Origin: Pseudomonadota bacterium
Lineage (GTDB): Bacteria; Pseudomonadota; Gammaproteobacteria; Burkholderiales; Thiobacillaceae
Assembly: GCA_021802945.1 (NCBI GenBank)
Contig: JAJZRE010000007.1
Span: 1-51,829 of the forward strand
Reading direction: 5' to 3'
Length of the DNA: 51,829 nt
The position numbers and the translations under genes were made by a program. How positions within the stretch are numbered: position 1 is the stretch's first letter; each line of letters begins with the position of its first letter. The notes beneath the pieces were generated by a model. The model worked only from the letters and a program-made list of their open reading frames with translations. It was not told the DNA's origin and made no database searches. Below, in pieces: positions 8,637 through 16,189 of the stretch.

Positions 8637-9236
8637 TCAGTGGCGATGCCGGCCGTTGCGGCTCAGGGATGCCAGCAGGGGAGCCGTCATGTCCGAGGCG
8701 GTCAGCACGATGCCGCGGTGCCGGCGGGCAAAGGCGTCCGCCGCATTGCGGCTGGCGAACGCGGGCAGGTCGGCGTTGCGCATCGGGCCTGCGACTTCGG
8801 AGCCGTGGACGAAGAAGGCCTGTCCGGCCTCGATCCATTGCCCGCCCGCGAGGTCCCGCACATAGCTCACGGCAACGTCGGCGCGGGTGTAGCGCCGGTC
8901 GTAGCGCTCGACCTTGCGGAGGAAGTCGAACAGGTCGACCGGCGAATCGAAGAAGTGGGCGGCCCCGTCCTTGAAAATGACCTGTGCGGCCCAGCGCGGA
9001 TAACGGACGGGATACATGCCGCACACCGGGCAACGCGCATCGGCGGGCACCGGCCGCGGTGCGAACATGGGCTGGCCCGACGCCGGTTCATAGGGCGTCG
9101 CGGGGGCGACGATGCAAAGCGCGTTATCGGTCAGGTCGACGTCGTGCGCCGGCTGCCCGTCGGCGAGCAGCAGCAGCGAGGTCGCGAATGCGATCGTGAT
9201 GCCTCCGGACGACAGCAACCCGGACGGCAGGTGCAT
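8637..9236 (-). CDS. Second NosL-like protein with CPVCGM motif
   Basis: 199-aa predicted exported protein; residues 8-25 are hydrophobic and could be a signal peptide or anchor. The middle holds CPVCGMYPVRYPRWAAQV and then FFDSPVDLFDFL, which matches the NosL fold (Cys/Met copper-binding motif, then a partner sheet and helix). NosL proteins carry Cu(I) to NosZ. It differs from the nosL at 9884-10405, which has CSLDGM, so the operon carries two different NosL-like proteins. Its ATG overlaps the stop of the preceding gene by one base, so it is translated with the nos operon. The C-terminus (SRNGRHRH) is His/Arg rich. Family is confident; the separate role is not known. Confidence 0.8.
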   Translation of the reverse strand: MHLPSGLLSSGGITIAFATSLLLLADGQPAHDVDLTDNALCIVAPATPYEPASGQPMFAPRPVPADARCPVCGMYPVRYPRWAAQVIFKDGAAHFFDSPVDLFDFLRKVERYDRRYTRADVAVSYVRDLAGGQWIEAGQAFFVHGSEVAGPMRNADLPAFASRNAADAFARRHRGIVLTASDMTAPLLASLSRNGRHRH

Positions 9237-9601
9237 CAGGCAGGGTCCATGACGCCGAGCATCGGGTCGTCGAGCAGGGCGCGGATCAATCGGTGAAGGT
9301 TGTCCTCCGGCGAGGCATCGGGACGCGTGACCGGATCGGCCACGATGCGCCCGGCCGCGTCGTGGAAATGGTTGGGGAAGGTCGCAAGATCCGGGTGCAA
9401 GGGCGCCGTGTCGATGCCGGACTCGACCTCGCCGTAGACCCAGCGCAAGGAATAGGCATCGGCCGCGGCATAGCGCACATCCAGCGTCACGCCGTTCCGC
9501 AGGCGCACGATGAGGGCGTCCTGCCGGTGCTCGACCGCCCCCGCCAGATCGTCCGGGAATGCGTGTTCGATTGCCGTACCGAGTTCGAGGTGCAGGCTCA
9601 T
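9236..9601 (-). CDS. Small protein resembling the DUF6516/TumE-like family
   Basis: 121 aa. A central stretch reads RLRNGVTLDVRYAAADAYSL, then IDTAPLHPDLATFPNHFHD and a C-terminal amphipathic helix. The order strand-rich region, aromatic strand, APxHP and TFPxHxH resembles DUF6516 (TumE-type) proteins, some of which are toxins of toxin-antitoxin pairs. I recognise this by pattern only. It overlaps the upstream gene by four bases (ATGA) and the downstream NosL-like gene by one, so it sits inside the nos operon, which is an odd place for a toxin. An alternative is an unrelated accessory protein of nitrous oxide respiration. Confidence 0.6.
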   Translation of the reverse strand: MSLHLELGTAIEHAFPDDLAGAVEHRQDALIVRLRNGVTLDVRYAAADAYSLRWVYGEVESGIDTAPLHPDLATFPNHFHDAAGRIVADPVTRPDASPEDNLHRLIRALLDDPMLGVMDPA

Positions 9602-9870
9602 GTCCTGTTCGCCTCCTTCATGCGCTCGGCCAGCGCAGCCCGGGCCGCCTCGCGGGTGTCCGCGAGAATCCGGGCCGCCAGATAGTGTTCGTAGGCCGGA
9701 TGCTCGGCTACCTCGCCGGACTCGATTTTCTGCAGCAGTGCCGCCTCGTCCGTGACTTCGTGGAACCGGAGGACGGTCTGGCGGTTCTCGCGCAGTTCGT
9801 AGGCCAGCCGGGCCAGTTGTTCGATTTCGGTTGCCGTCTCGAATGCGACGCTTTCAAAGAATTCGGGCAT
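9598..9870 (-). CDS. Small helical protein of unknown function, nos operon
   Basis: 90 aa, acidic and almost wholly helical in appearance, with no signal peptide, cysteine or membrane segment. The start at 9870 (MPEFFESVAF) was preferred to upstream starts because those would run into nosL; 13 bases separate it from the nosL stop. Its stop overlaps the next start as ATGA, the coupling typical of a functional pair such as antitoxin and toxin. I do not recognise the family. Confidence 0.65.
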   Translation of the reverse strand: MPEFFESVAFETATEIEQLARLAYELRENRQTVLRFHEVTDEAALLQKIESGEVAEHPAYEHYLAARILADTREAARAALAERMKEANRT

Positions 9871-9883
9871 GGTGTCCTTACAT

Positions 9884-10405
9884 TTACATATGGCTGTCGT
9901 TGAGCACGCCGCCATCCAGCACGACCATGCCGGGCTGGATATCGGCAAACCGGTAGACCTTGCCGCCATACTCGGCGGCAAATTTCGCAGCATCCTGTTC
10001 CAGCGCGAAGCTGGCGATGGTCGGCCCCATCGACCCCTCGCGCCTGCTGCCGTAGACGTAGTAGGCGGATTTCGCGTCGATCCAGTGGTCGTGCGGTTCG
10101 TCCCAGTCCGCCTTGCCCATGTCCTGCACGAAAATGCCGCGCACTTCCCGGACCTGTTCCGGCGTGAGATAGACATGGAACATCTCGACCGTGTCGCAGA
10201 AGAAATCCGGCTCCGCCTGCCCGGCATAGAAGATCTGCGCCTTGGGGCCGGGATAATCGGCGAGCAGCATGCCGTCGAGGGAACAGGATGTGTTTCGGGT
10301 GATTTCCAGCGGCGACACCGCGGCCGGGCCGGTGGACTTCCCGCAGGCCGCGACCAGGGTGGCCGCCAGTGCGGCGAGGATGAGCGTATGTCTGATTGAG
10401 GTCAT
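9884..10405 (-). CDS. nosL: NosL copper chaperone lipoprotein
   Basis: 173 aa with a lipoprotein signal ending LVAAC (lipidated Cys near residue 20). The NosL core is present: Cys-x4-Met (CSLDGM), DYPGPKAQIFYAG, FVQDMGKADWDEP and a final AEYGGKVYRFADIQPGMV segment. NosL is an outer-membrane-tethered Cu(I) carrier that supplies copper to NosZ. The start at 10405 overlaps the nosY stop as ATGA. The larger open frame that continues upstream to 11296 is antisense-free but runs through nosY in another frame and is not coding. Confidence 0.9.
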   Translation of the reverse strand: MTSIRHTLILAALAATLVAACGKSTGPAAVSPLEITRNTSCSLDGMLLADYPGPKAQIFYAGQAEPDFFCDTVEMFHVYLTPEQVREVRGIFVQDMGKADWDEPHDHWIDAKSAYYVYGSRREGSMGPTIASFALEQDAAKFAAEYGGKVYRFADIQPGMVVLDGGVLNDSHM

Positions 10406-11217
10406 TTGCGGAATCTCCAGCTTGCGATAGCCAATGGCACCACGATCCAGGCGAGCATCACCAGGCCGAGCAGCCAGGGGGCGGCCAGTGCGCGGGGAAA
10501 AACGGTCGCCAGCCCGTACAGGACACGGACGTCGTCCAGGGAAAAGATGTTGAGGATGCGAAACACGTCGGCGGGGTTCGCCAGCAGCAGGTAGGGCAAG
10601 AGCTCGCCGCCCCACTGGCCGCCGGTGACGACCAGCGTGCCGAGCAGGAGGAGGTCGAACACCAGCACGAAAAAGAACCACGTGGCGATCGCGAGACCCG
10701 AGGCCCGGGTGCGGTCGGCGGCGAACACCGACAGCATCACCGCCAGGCTCAGGAAGGCGCATCCCAGCAGCACCGAACTGAGCATGAAGCCGGCGTAATG
10801 AAACAGGGCGTTGAGATCGAGCTTGGCCGACAGCACGATCGCCACCAGGCCGAAGCCGGCGATGGTCGAGAATGCGAGCGCGGCGGCGAGGCCGAAGTAT
10901 TTGCCCAGCAGCAGTTCCAGCCGCGTGATCGGCATCGAGAGCAGGAGGTCGAGGGAGCCCCGTTCGCGCTCGCCGACGATGGCGTCGAAGCCCAGCACCA
11001 GCGCGATCAGGGGGATCAGGTAGATGACCAGGCTGACCAGGCTGGCGATGGTGATGTCGATCGAGCGGAAGCCGACGGAGCCCTGCTGCGCCGCGCCGAA
11101 GTAGGCGATGACCAGCGCGAACGCGGTGAATACCAGCGCCACGGCCAGCACCCAGCGGTTGCGGATGCGGTCCCAGAATTCCTTGCTCGCGATGGTGGCG
11201 ATCTGTGCGATTTCCAT
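10402..11217 (-). CDS. nosY: NosY, ABC transporter permease for NosZ maturation
   Basis: 271-aa membrane protein with six predicted helices. The segment LIPLIALVLGFDAIVGERERGSLDL after the second helix, the GERERGSLDLLLSMP motif in particular, is typical of NosY-type ABC-2 permeases. With NosF it forms the transporter that, together with NosD, supplies sulfur and copper for assembly of the CuZ site of NosZ. It begins 8 bases after nosF and overlaps nosL by four bases. Confidence 0.93.
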   Translation of the reverse strand: MEIAQIATIASKEFWDRIRNRWVLAVALVFTAFALVIAYFGAAQQGSVGFRSIDITIASLVSLVIYLIPLIALVLGFDAIVGERERGSLDLLLSMPITRLELLLGKYFGLAAALAFSTIAGFGLVAIVLSAKLDLNALFHYAGFMLSSVLLGCAFLSLAVMLSVFAADRTRASGLAIATWFFFVLVFDLLLLGTLVVTGGQWGGELLPYLLLANPADVFRILNIFSLDDVRVLYGLATVFPRALAAPWLLGLVMLAWIVVPLAIASWRFRK

Positions 11218-11225
11218 GTCGACTC

Positions 11226-12167
11226 TCAGTCCGAAAAACCGAAGAACACGTCTTCGAGCGAAGGTTCGCGCACCGTGAGGTCGCGGACCCGGCCATCCAG
11301 CCGCGCGAGCGCCTCGATCACCGCCATCTTCGCTTCGCGCCGGCAGCGCACCCTCACCTGATCGTCATGCGCCTCGATCGCGTCCACCGGCAGATGGGAG
11401 AGCGCCGCACGCACCGCCTCGAAATCCGCCTCCGAGACGCGCACGCTGAACCACAGCGGCAGGTCCACCTGATCGCGCAAGTCCTGCACCGTGCCGCAGG
11501 CCTGGATTTTTCCGGCGGTCATGATCGCAATGCGATCCACCCGCTCCTGGATCTCGGCGAGGATGTGGGAGGTGATGACCGTGGTCACCCCCTCGCTTCT
11601 GAGCTGCCGGAGCATCGCGTAGAAACCGCGGATCGCCTCCGGGTCCAGGCCCGTGGTGGGCTCGTCGAGAAACAGGATGCGCGGCTTGCCGAGCAGGGCC
11701 TGTGCAAAGCCGAGACGCTGGCGCATGCCCTTGGAGTATTCGCGCACGCGCCGCCTGGCCGCGTGCGCGAGGCCCACGCGTTCGAGCGCCGGCGCCGCCT
11801 CTGCCGGCGAGACGCCTTTCAGCCTGGCAAAGAACCACAGCGTCTCGAGGCCGGTGAGATTGTCGTACAGCACGACGTTCTCCGGCAGATAGCCGACCGT
11901 GCGCCGTACGGCACGAAAGTCGCGGCCGGTGACCAGCGCGCCGCCGATGCGGATTTCGCCCGCGGTGGCGGGAACCAGTCCGAGCATCATCTTGAATAGC
12001 GTGCTCTTGCCGGCGCCGTTGTGCCCGATGAGGCCGAACAGTTCCCCGGAACGGATATGGAGATCGACGCCATCGACGGCCTGGATGGCGCCATAGTGCT
12101 TGCGCACCCCCTGCGCGACGATCAGGGGCGCGCCGGCGTCATTGGGAGTGCGGGAAGTATTTGCCAC
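11226..12167 (-). CDS. nosF: NosF, ABC transporter ATPase for NosZ maturation
   Basis: 313 aa. Walker A GHNGAGKST (about residues 49-57), signature EYSKGMRQRLGFAQALLG, Walker B ILFLDEPTTGLDP and a switch His in TSHILAEIQERVDRI are all intact. The C-terminal 90 residues form the regulatory extension usual in NosF. The start at 12167 lies within the end of nosD (29-base overlap), showing translational coupling. Works with NosY and NosD in CuZ assembly. Confidence 0.94.
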   Translation of the reverse strand: MANTSRTPNDAGAPLIVAQGVRKHYGAIQAVDGVDLHIRSGELFGLIGHNGAGKSTLFKMMLGLVPATAGEIRIGGALVTGRDFRAVRRTVGYLPENVVLYDNLTGLETLWFFARLKGVSPAEAAPALERVGLAHAARRRVREYSKGMRQRLGFAQALLGKPRILFLDEPTTGLDPEAIRGFYAMLRQLRSEGVTTVITSHILAEIQERVDRIAIMTAGKIQACGTVQDLRDQVDLPLWFSVRVSEADFEAVRAALSHLPVDAIEAHDDQVRVRCRREAKMAVIEALARLDGRVRDLTVREPSLEDVFFGFSD

Positions 12168-13413
12168 GCCATTGTCTCCAGTCGGGGTTGTGCGGTCGCA
12201 TCCGCGGTTTGGGGTCGACGATGCTGGTGGCGCGCAGCAGCGGGAACTGCTGGCTGACCATGCGCAGCGTCTGCACGGCCGGGCTGGCCAGCAGCAGCTT
12301 CATCATCGGGTGGCGCCAGGACAGATAGTCGACCATGTCGTTCGCTTCGTAGGGCACATCCCCGATGCCGTCGCCGTTGCGGTCCCAGCCCACATAGTTG
12401 CTCCAGTAGTTGCCGCGCCAGATCTGGTCGCGGCTCGCGACGTACTTGATCTGGGTGCGGTTCAGGATGAAATCGTTGCCTTCCGCCTTGTTGTGATAGG
12501 AGCCCGCCCACAGGTGCACGCCGACCGTGTTGTCCATCACGAGGTTGTTGCGGATGGTGTTGTACTCGGCATCGTAAATGAAAAACCCCCGGCCGTTTCC
12601 GGCGACGATATTACCCTCGATCACCGAGTCCTGGATGGTGCGCAGCATGATCCCGTGGTCGGAATTGCCCCAGGCGCGGTTGTTTCGCACGATCTGGTTG
12701 CGGACTTCCATGAGCGCCAGCCCGCCCCGGTTGTGGTACGAGTCATTGCCTTCCCACACGTTGTAGTAGGAATTCATGTAATGCGACCCGTAGCGCACAT
12801 CGTGGATGCGGTTGTTGCGGAAGATCGCGTGGTGGGACACGTCGACGTAGATGCCGTCGCGCACGAAGCTGATCCGGTTGCCGACGATGCGCGCGCCCTG
12901 CGTGTTGTAGAGCTGGATGCCATTGCCGCGCGAGGCCGACCGGTAATCGCGCTTGCCGGTAATGAGGTTGTTCTCGACACGCACGTCGTTCGCCTTCTCG
13001 ATCCACAGGCCGAAGAGGTTATAGGTCAGGTCGCAGTTGCGCACGGCCGCGCGGTTCGCGCCCGGCCGGATGTAGATGCCGGCATTCTGCTCGACCAGGC
13101 TGTCGCCGGAATCGCGCACGATCAGGCCGTCGATGGTGACGTCCTCGGCGGTGATCCGGATGGTGTCGCCCTTGAGGCCGCCGCTCAGCGTGGGCCGGTC
13201 GACGCCCTTCAGCGTCAGGGGCTTGTCGATCAGCAGGTTTTCCCGGTACATGCCACGCTCGACGCGCACTTCGTCGCCCGGGCGGGCCTGGGCGATGGCC
13301 GCGCCGATGGACTGGCCCGGGTGCACCGTCAGTACGTCGGCCAGCACCTGCCCCGGGAGCAGCAGGCCGGCCAGCATGCCAACCAGAACGAACCGCGCGG
13401 CTAGTAAAGCCAT
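12139..13413 (-). CDS. nosD: NosD, periplasmic beta-helix copper-site maturation protein
   Basis: 424 aa. An N-terminal signal peptide (MALLAARFVLVGMLAGLLLPGQVLA) leads into a right-handed beta-helix built from short repeats rich in Asn and Gly such as VRNCDLTYNLFGLWI, VENNLITGKRDY and IVGNRISFVRDGIYV, i.e. the CASH/NosD fold. NosD works with NosFY to provide the cluster sulfur and metal for NosZ. The start at 13413 was chosen because it begins a clean signal peptide and overlaps the nosR stop by 13 bases; the longer frame up to 14337 lies inside nosR in another frame and is rejected. Confidence 0.93.
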   Translation of the reverse strand: MALLAARFVLVGMLAGLLLPGQVLADVLTVHPGQSIGAAIAQARPGDEVRVERGMYRENLLIDKPLTLKGVDRPTLSGGLKGDTIRITAEDVTIDGLIVRDSGDSLVEQNAGIYIRPGANRAAVRNCDLTYNLFGLWIEKANDVRVENNLITGKRDYRSASRGNGIQLYNTQGARIVGNRISFVRDGIYVDVSHHAIFRNNRIHDVRYGSHYMNSYYNVWEGNDSYHNRGGLALMEVRNQIVRNNRAWGNSDHGIMLRTIQDSVIEGNIVAGNGRGFFIYDAEYNTIRNNLVMDNTVGVHLWAGSYHNKAEGNDFILNRTQIKYVASRDQIWRGNYWSNYVGWDRNGDGIGDVPYEANDMVDYLSWRHPMMKLLLASPAVQTLRMVSQQFPLLRATSIVDPKPRMRPHNPDWRQWRGKYFPHSQ

Positions 13414-16043
13414 TGCAGCGACGGCACGCTTTGCAGGAAATCCAGCATCCCCGTGCCCTTCATGATCAGGAACAACACGACGGCAATCAGCAGGTTCTTG
13501 AATGCCACGTAGGAGGCCATGTCGGCCCAGGAGGCCGGGCGCAGGTTGCGTCCCCACCACGGGCCATCCTTGACGTAGGGTTTGCAGCGCATGCGCACCA
13601 CCAGTTCGTACGCGCTCCAGCCCAGCCACCAGCCGAGCACGATGCCGGGGCCGATCTGGCCGGCGGCGCCGAGCACCCATACCCAGGTTACCAGCACCGT
13701 GAGGGCGAACGTGGTGGCCTGCAGCAGGATTGGCTGCTGGAAGACCTTGCGGCTCCAGGGGAACAGGTGATCGAACAATTCCTGTCCGATGAAGGCGGGC
13801 AGGCTTGGCCGCTCCGCGGCTGCCGGCGAGGGAGCGGGGGAGACCGGAATGATGGGAATGTAGTAGCCGTCCGCGCCGATCGCGGTCAGCGGCTCGCCGG
13901 CCTTGGTGCGCCGCTTGCGCTCCTGCGCCAGCGGCGGGCACGCATGGGCGTCGTAGTACAGCACCTGGCAGTCGAGGCACAGCAGGCATTCGCGCTGGTC
14001 GATGCGGCCGCTGTCGTCGATCGCCTGCGAGCCACACCCTGCCTGGCAGGCCGCGCACGGGCCGCATTCCTTCTTGCGCTTGAGGCCCCACCAGCGGAAC
14101 GTGGAGGGCACGGCGAGCGCCGCGCCCAGCGGGCACAGGTATTTGCAGAAGGGCCGCTCGAAAAAGACCGAAGCCACGAACAATGCCGTCCAGAAGGCCA
14201 CGAAGGGCCAGGTGCGATTCCACACGCCGACCAGGAAGGTGGTCTTGAAGGGCTCCACTTCGGCGAGCTTCTCCGCCATCCCCATGGAATAGAAGGACAC
14301 CGCGAGCAGGGCGGCGAAGATGCCGTACTTGATCCACTTCAGGCGGTCATGCCAGCGCTGCGGCAGCAGGTGGCGCTGGTAGCGCTTGAGCCCCAGCTTG
14401 CCGGCCGCATGGTAGGCCAGCTCCGCGAGCGAGCCGTAGGGGCACATCCAGCCGCAGAACATCCCGCGCCCCCAGAAAAACACGGTGACGATGATGAATA
14501 TCCAGAACAGGAACACGAAGGGGTCGGACAGGAACAGTTCCCAGCGCCATTCGAACAGGATGGCGTGGAACCAGGTCAGCACCTGGGTGATGGAAGGCAC
14601 GGCCAGCAGGTGGAAGCCGACGAAGCCGATCGACGAGGCCCACAGCAGGTATCTCGGAATCTCCTTCCAGCGCGTGTCCTTCATCGTCGAGCGCCGCACC
14701 AGCTTGTCGCGCAACGCATAGACGGTGCCCGCAGCGACGAGCCACAGCAGGAACAGCACGACCTCGATCCCGCGCGATTTCCACACTTTCACCCAGGTCG
14801 CCTCCGGCTTGACGACCTCCGGCCGGCCGCCTTCGAGGTAGCGCGCGGGCAGCCAGTATTCCCGGTCGAAGCTGACGAAGGTCTTGGTGCCGGTCTGGCG
14901 GTCCATCTTGTTGGCCAGGTAGACCAGGCTCCAGGGATAGGCCGCGCTGAAGATCGGCGAACGGATGATGAAGATGGCCGACTCCTTGTACTGCGGCGCG
15001 CCGGCGGCCTCGATGCCGTACAGGTTGAGATAGTCCAGATCGCGGAAGGTGAAGGAATCGATGTCCTGGGACACCAGCACCCGGTCATAGATGCCGCCGC
15101 GCACGAAGCCCGATCCCTTGAAGGATCCCGTGCCGTTGGCGATCAGGAAAATCGCGTGTTCGCCCGGCTTGAGCTTGGACATGAGCGAGGCGTAGCCGTG
15201 CTCGCCCAGCACGCTGCGCCCGATCGTCGGGGCGTTGAGGTAACCGAAAAAAATGTCGATGTAGGGCTGTCGCCCGGATCCCTGGCCGAGTTCATCCGCC
15301 TTGACCTTGAGTTCCTGGACGCTGCCTTCGTCGAGCATCGCCTGCCAGTCCAGCGTGCCCGGCACATCCCTGAACTTCGCCTGCGGCCGGATCGTGGGCT
15401 TGACGATGCCCACCTGACGGGCGATTTCGAGACCGCTGCGCATGATGACCTGGTTCTCCGCGATCACGGTCACGGTGGCGCCGGAAATCGCGTCGACCCC
15501 GATCATGCCTTCGCCCGGCCGGGACGAGCCCACCTCGATCTTGGACCCCACGAACTTGCCGAGATACTGCTTGACGAACTTGGTGAGCTCCGATTCCGGG
15601 ATGCCCACCAGCAGGATCGGCTCGGAGTGCTTCAGAACCCGGACACCGGTGATGACGCCCTTGGTATCCATGCCGATCAGCGTCACCACAGGCTTGCCCG
15701 AGTAGGCGGGAATGTCGACGATATCGGTGGACAGGAATACGTAGCCGATCAGCTTGCGGTCATTTTTTTCGCCGTCGGCATTCGTGTCGTGATGGTCATT
15801 CTCGCCATGATCGTCTTTCCGGCTCTGGTAGGCCTCGACGTAGGCCGGCTTGCCCATGCGCTTGGAAAAGCTGTCGGCGCCAGGCATCACATCCTTGCAG
15901 GGTACGTATGCGCACAGATCGGGATCGGTGGACAGTTGTACCGGCAGCGGCGCCTCATAGCTGCCGGCGGCAGCCGGCCCCCAGGCACAGCACAAGCAGA
16001 GTATCGTCAGGAAACGGACGATGGGACGGGCAAGATAAGCCAT
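13401..16043 (-). CDS. nosR: NosR, membrane flavoprotein and ferredoxin-like electron donor to NosZ
   Basis: 880 aa from the Met at 16043, which begins a signal peptide ending GPAAAGSYEAP; the frame extends further upstream but without a sensible N-terminus. A periplasmic FMN-binding domain carries DAISGATVT, whose Thr is the expected covalent flavin site. Five to six membrane helices follow, with two cytoplasmic CxxxCP motifs (FCGWMCPYG and FCKYLCPLG) and a C-terminal polyferredoxin with CGPCAACQAGC and CLLCLDC. NosR passes quinol-derived electrons toward NosZ and is needed for nos activity. A 146-bp gap with a hairpin separates it from nosZ. Confidence 0.94.
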   Translation of the reverse strand: MAYLARPIVRFLTILCLCCAWGPAAAGSYEAPLPVQLSTDPDLCAYVPCKDVMPGADSFSKRMGKPAYVEAYQSRKDDHGENDHHDTNADGEKNDRKLIGYVFLSTDIVDIPAYSGKPVVTLIGMDTKGVITGVRVLKHSEPILLVGIPESELTKFVKQYLGKFVGSKIEVGSSRPGEGMIGVDAISGATVTVIAENQVIMRSGLEIARQVGIVKPTIRPQAKFRDVPGTLDWQAMLDEGSVQELKVKADELGQGSGRQPYIDIFFGYLNAPTIGRSVLGEHGYASLMSKLKPGEHAIFLIANGTGSFKGSGFVRGGIYDRVLVSQDIDSFTFRDLDYLNLYGIEAAGAPQYKESAIFIIRSPIFSAAYPWSLVYLANKMDRQTGTKTFVSFDREYWLPARYLEGGRPEVVKPEATWVKVWKSRGIEVVLFLLWLVAAGTVYALRDKLVRRSTMKDTRWKEIPRYLLWASSIGFVGFHLLAVPSITQVLTWFHAILFEWRWELFLSDPFVFLFWIFIIVTVFFWGRGMFCGWMCPYGSLAELAYHAAGKLGLKRYQRHLLPQRWHDRLKWIKYGIFAALLAVSFYSMGMAEKLAEVEPFKTTFLVGVWNRTWPFVAFWTALFVASVFFERPFCKYLCPLGAALAVPSTFRWWGLKRKKECGPCAACQAGCGSQAIDDSGRIDQRECLLCLDCQVLYYDAHACPPLAQERKRRTKAGEPLTAIGADGYYIPIIPVSPAPSPAAAERPSLPAFIGQELFDHLFPWSRKVFQQPILLQATTFALTVLVTWVWVLGAAGQIGPGIVLGWWLGWSAYELVVRMRCKPYVKDGPWWGRNLRPASWADMASYVAFKNLLIAVVLFLIMKGTGMLDFLQSVPSLQWLY

Positions 16044-16152
16044 GAAAAATACCGCAAATGTCTGAACATCAACCGGAACGCGCGCGACGATCCCGCAGCA
16101 TACATGCTGGTGCATGCTTTGTCCGCCGGGCGGCGGCATTACATCGCAGTCC

Positions 16153-16181
16153 GCCGTTTCTCCTGGCCCAGAAGAAACGGC
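16153..16181. repeat. Hairpin between nosZ and nosR
   Basis: Perfect 9-bp arms GCCGTTTCT and AGAAACGGC with an 11-base loop, just 9 bases after the nosZ stop on the minus strand. No T-run follows, so it looks like an mRNA 3'-end stabiliser that would let nosZ be made in excess of nosR, not a terminator. Confidence 0.45.
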
Positions 16182-16189
16182 GCAAGGGC

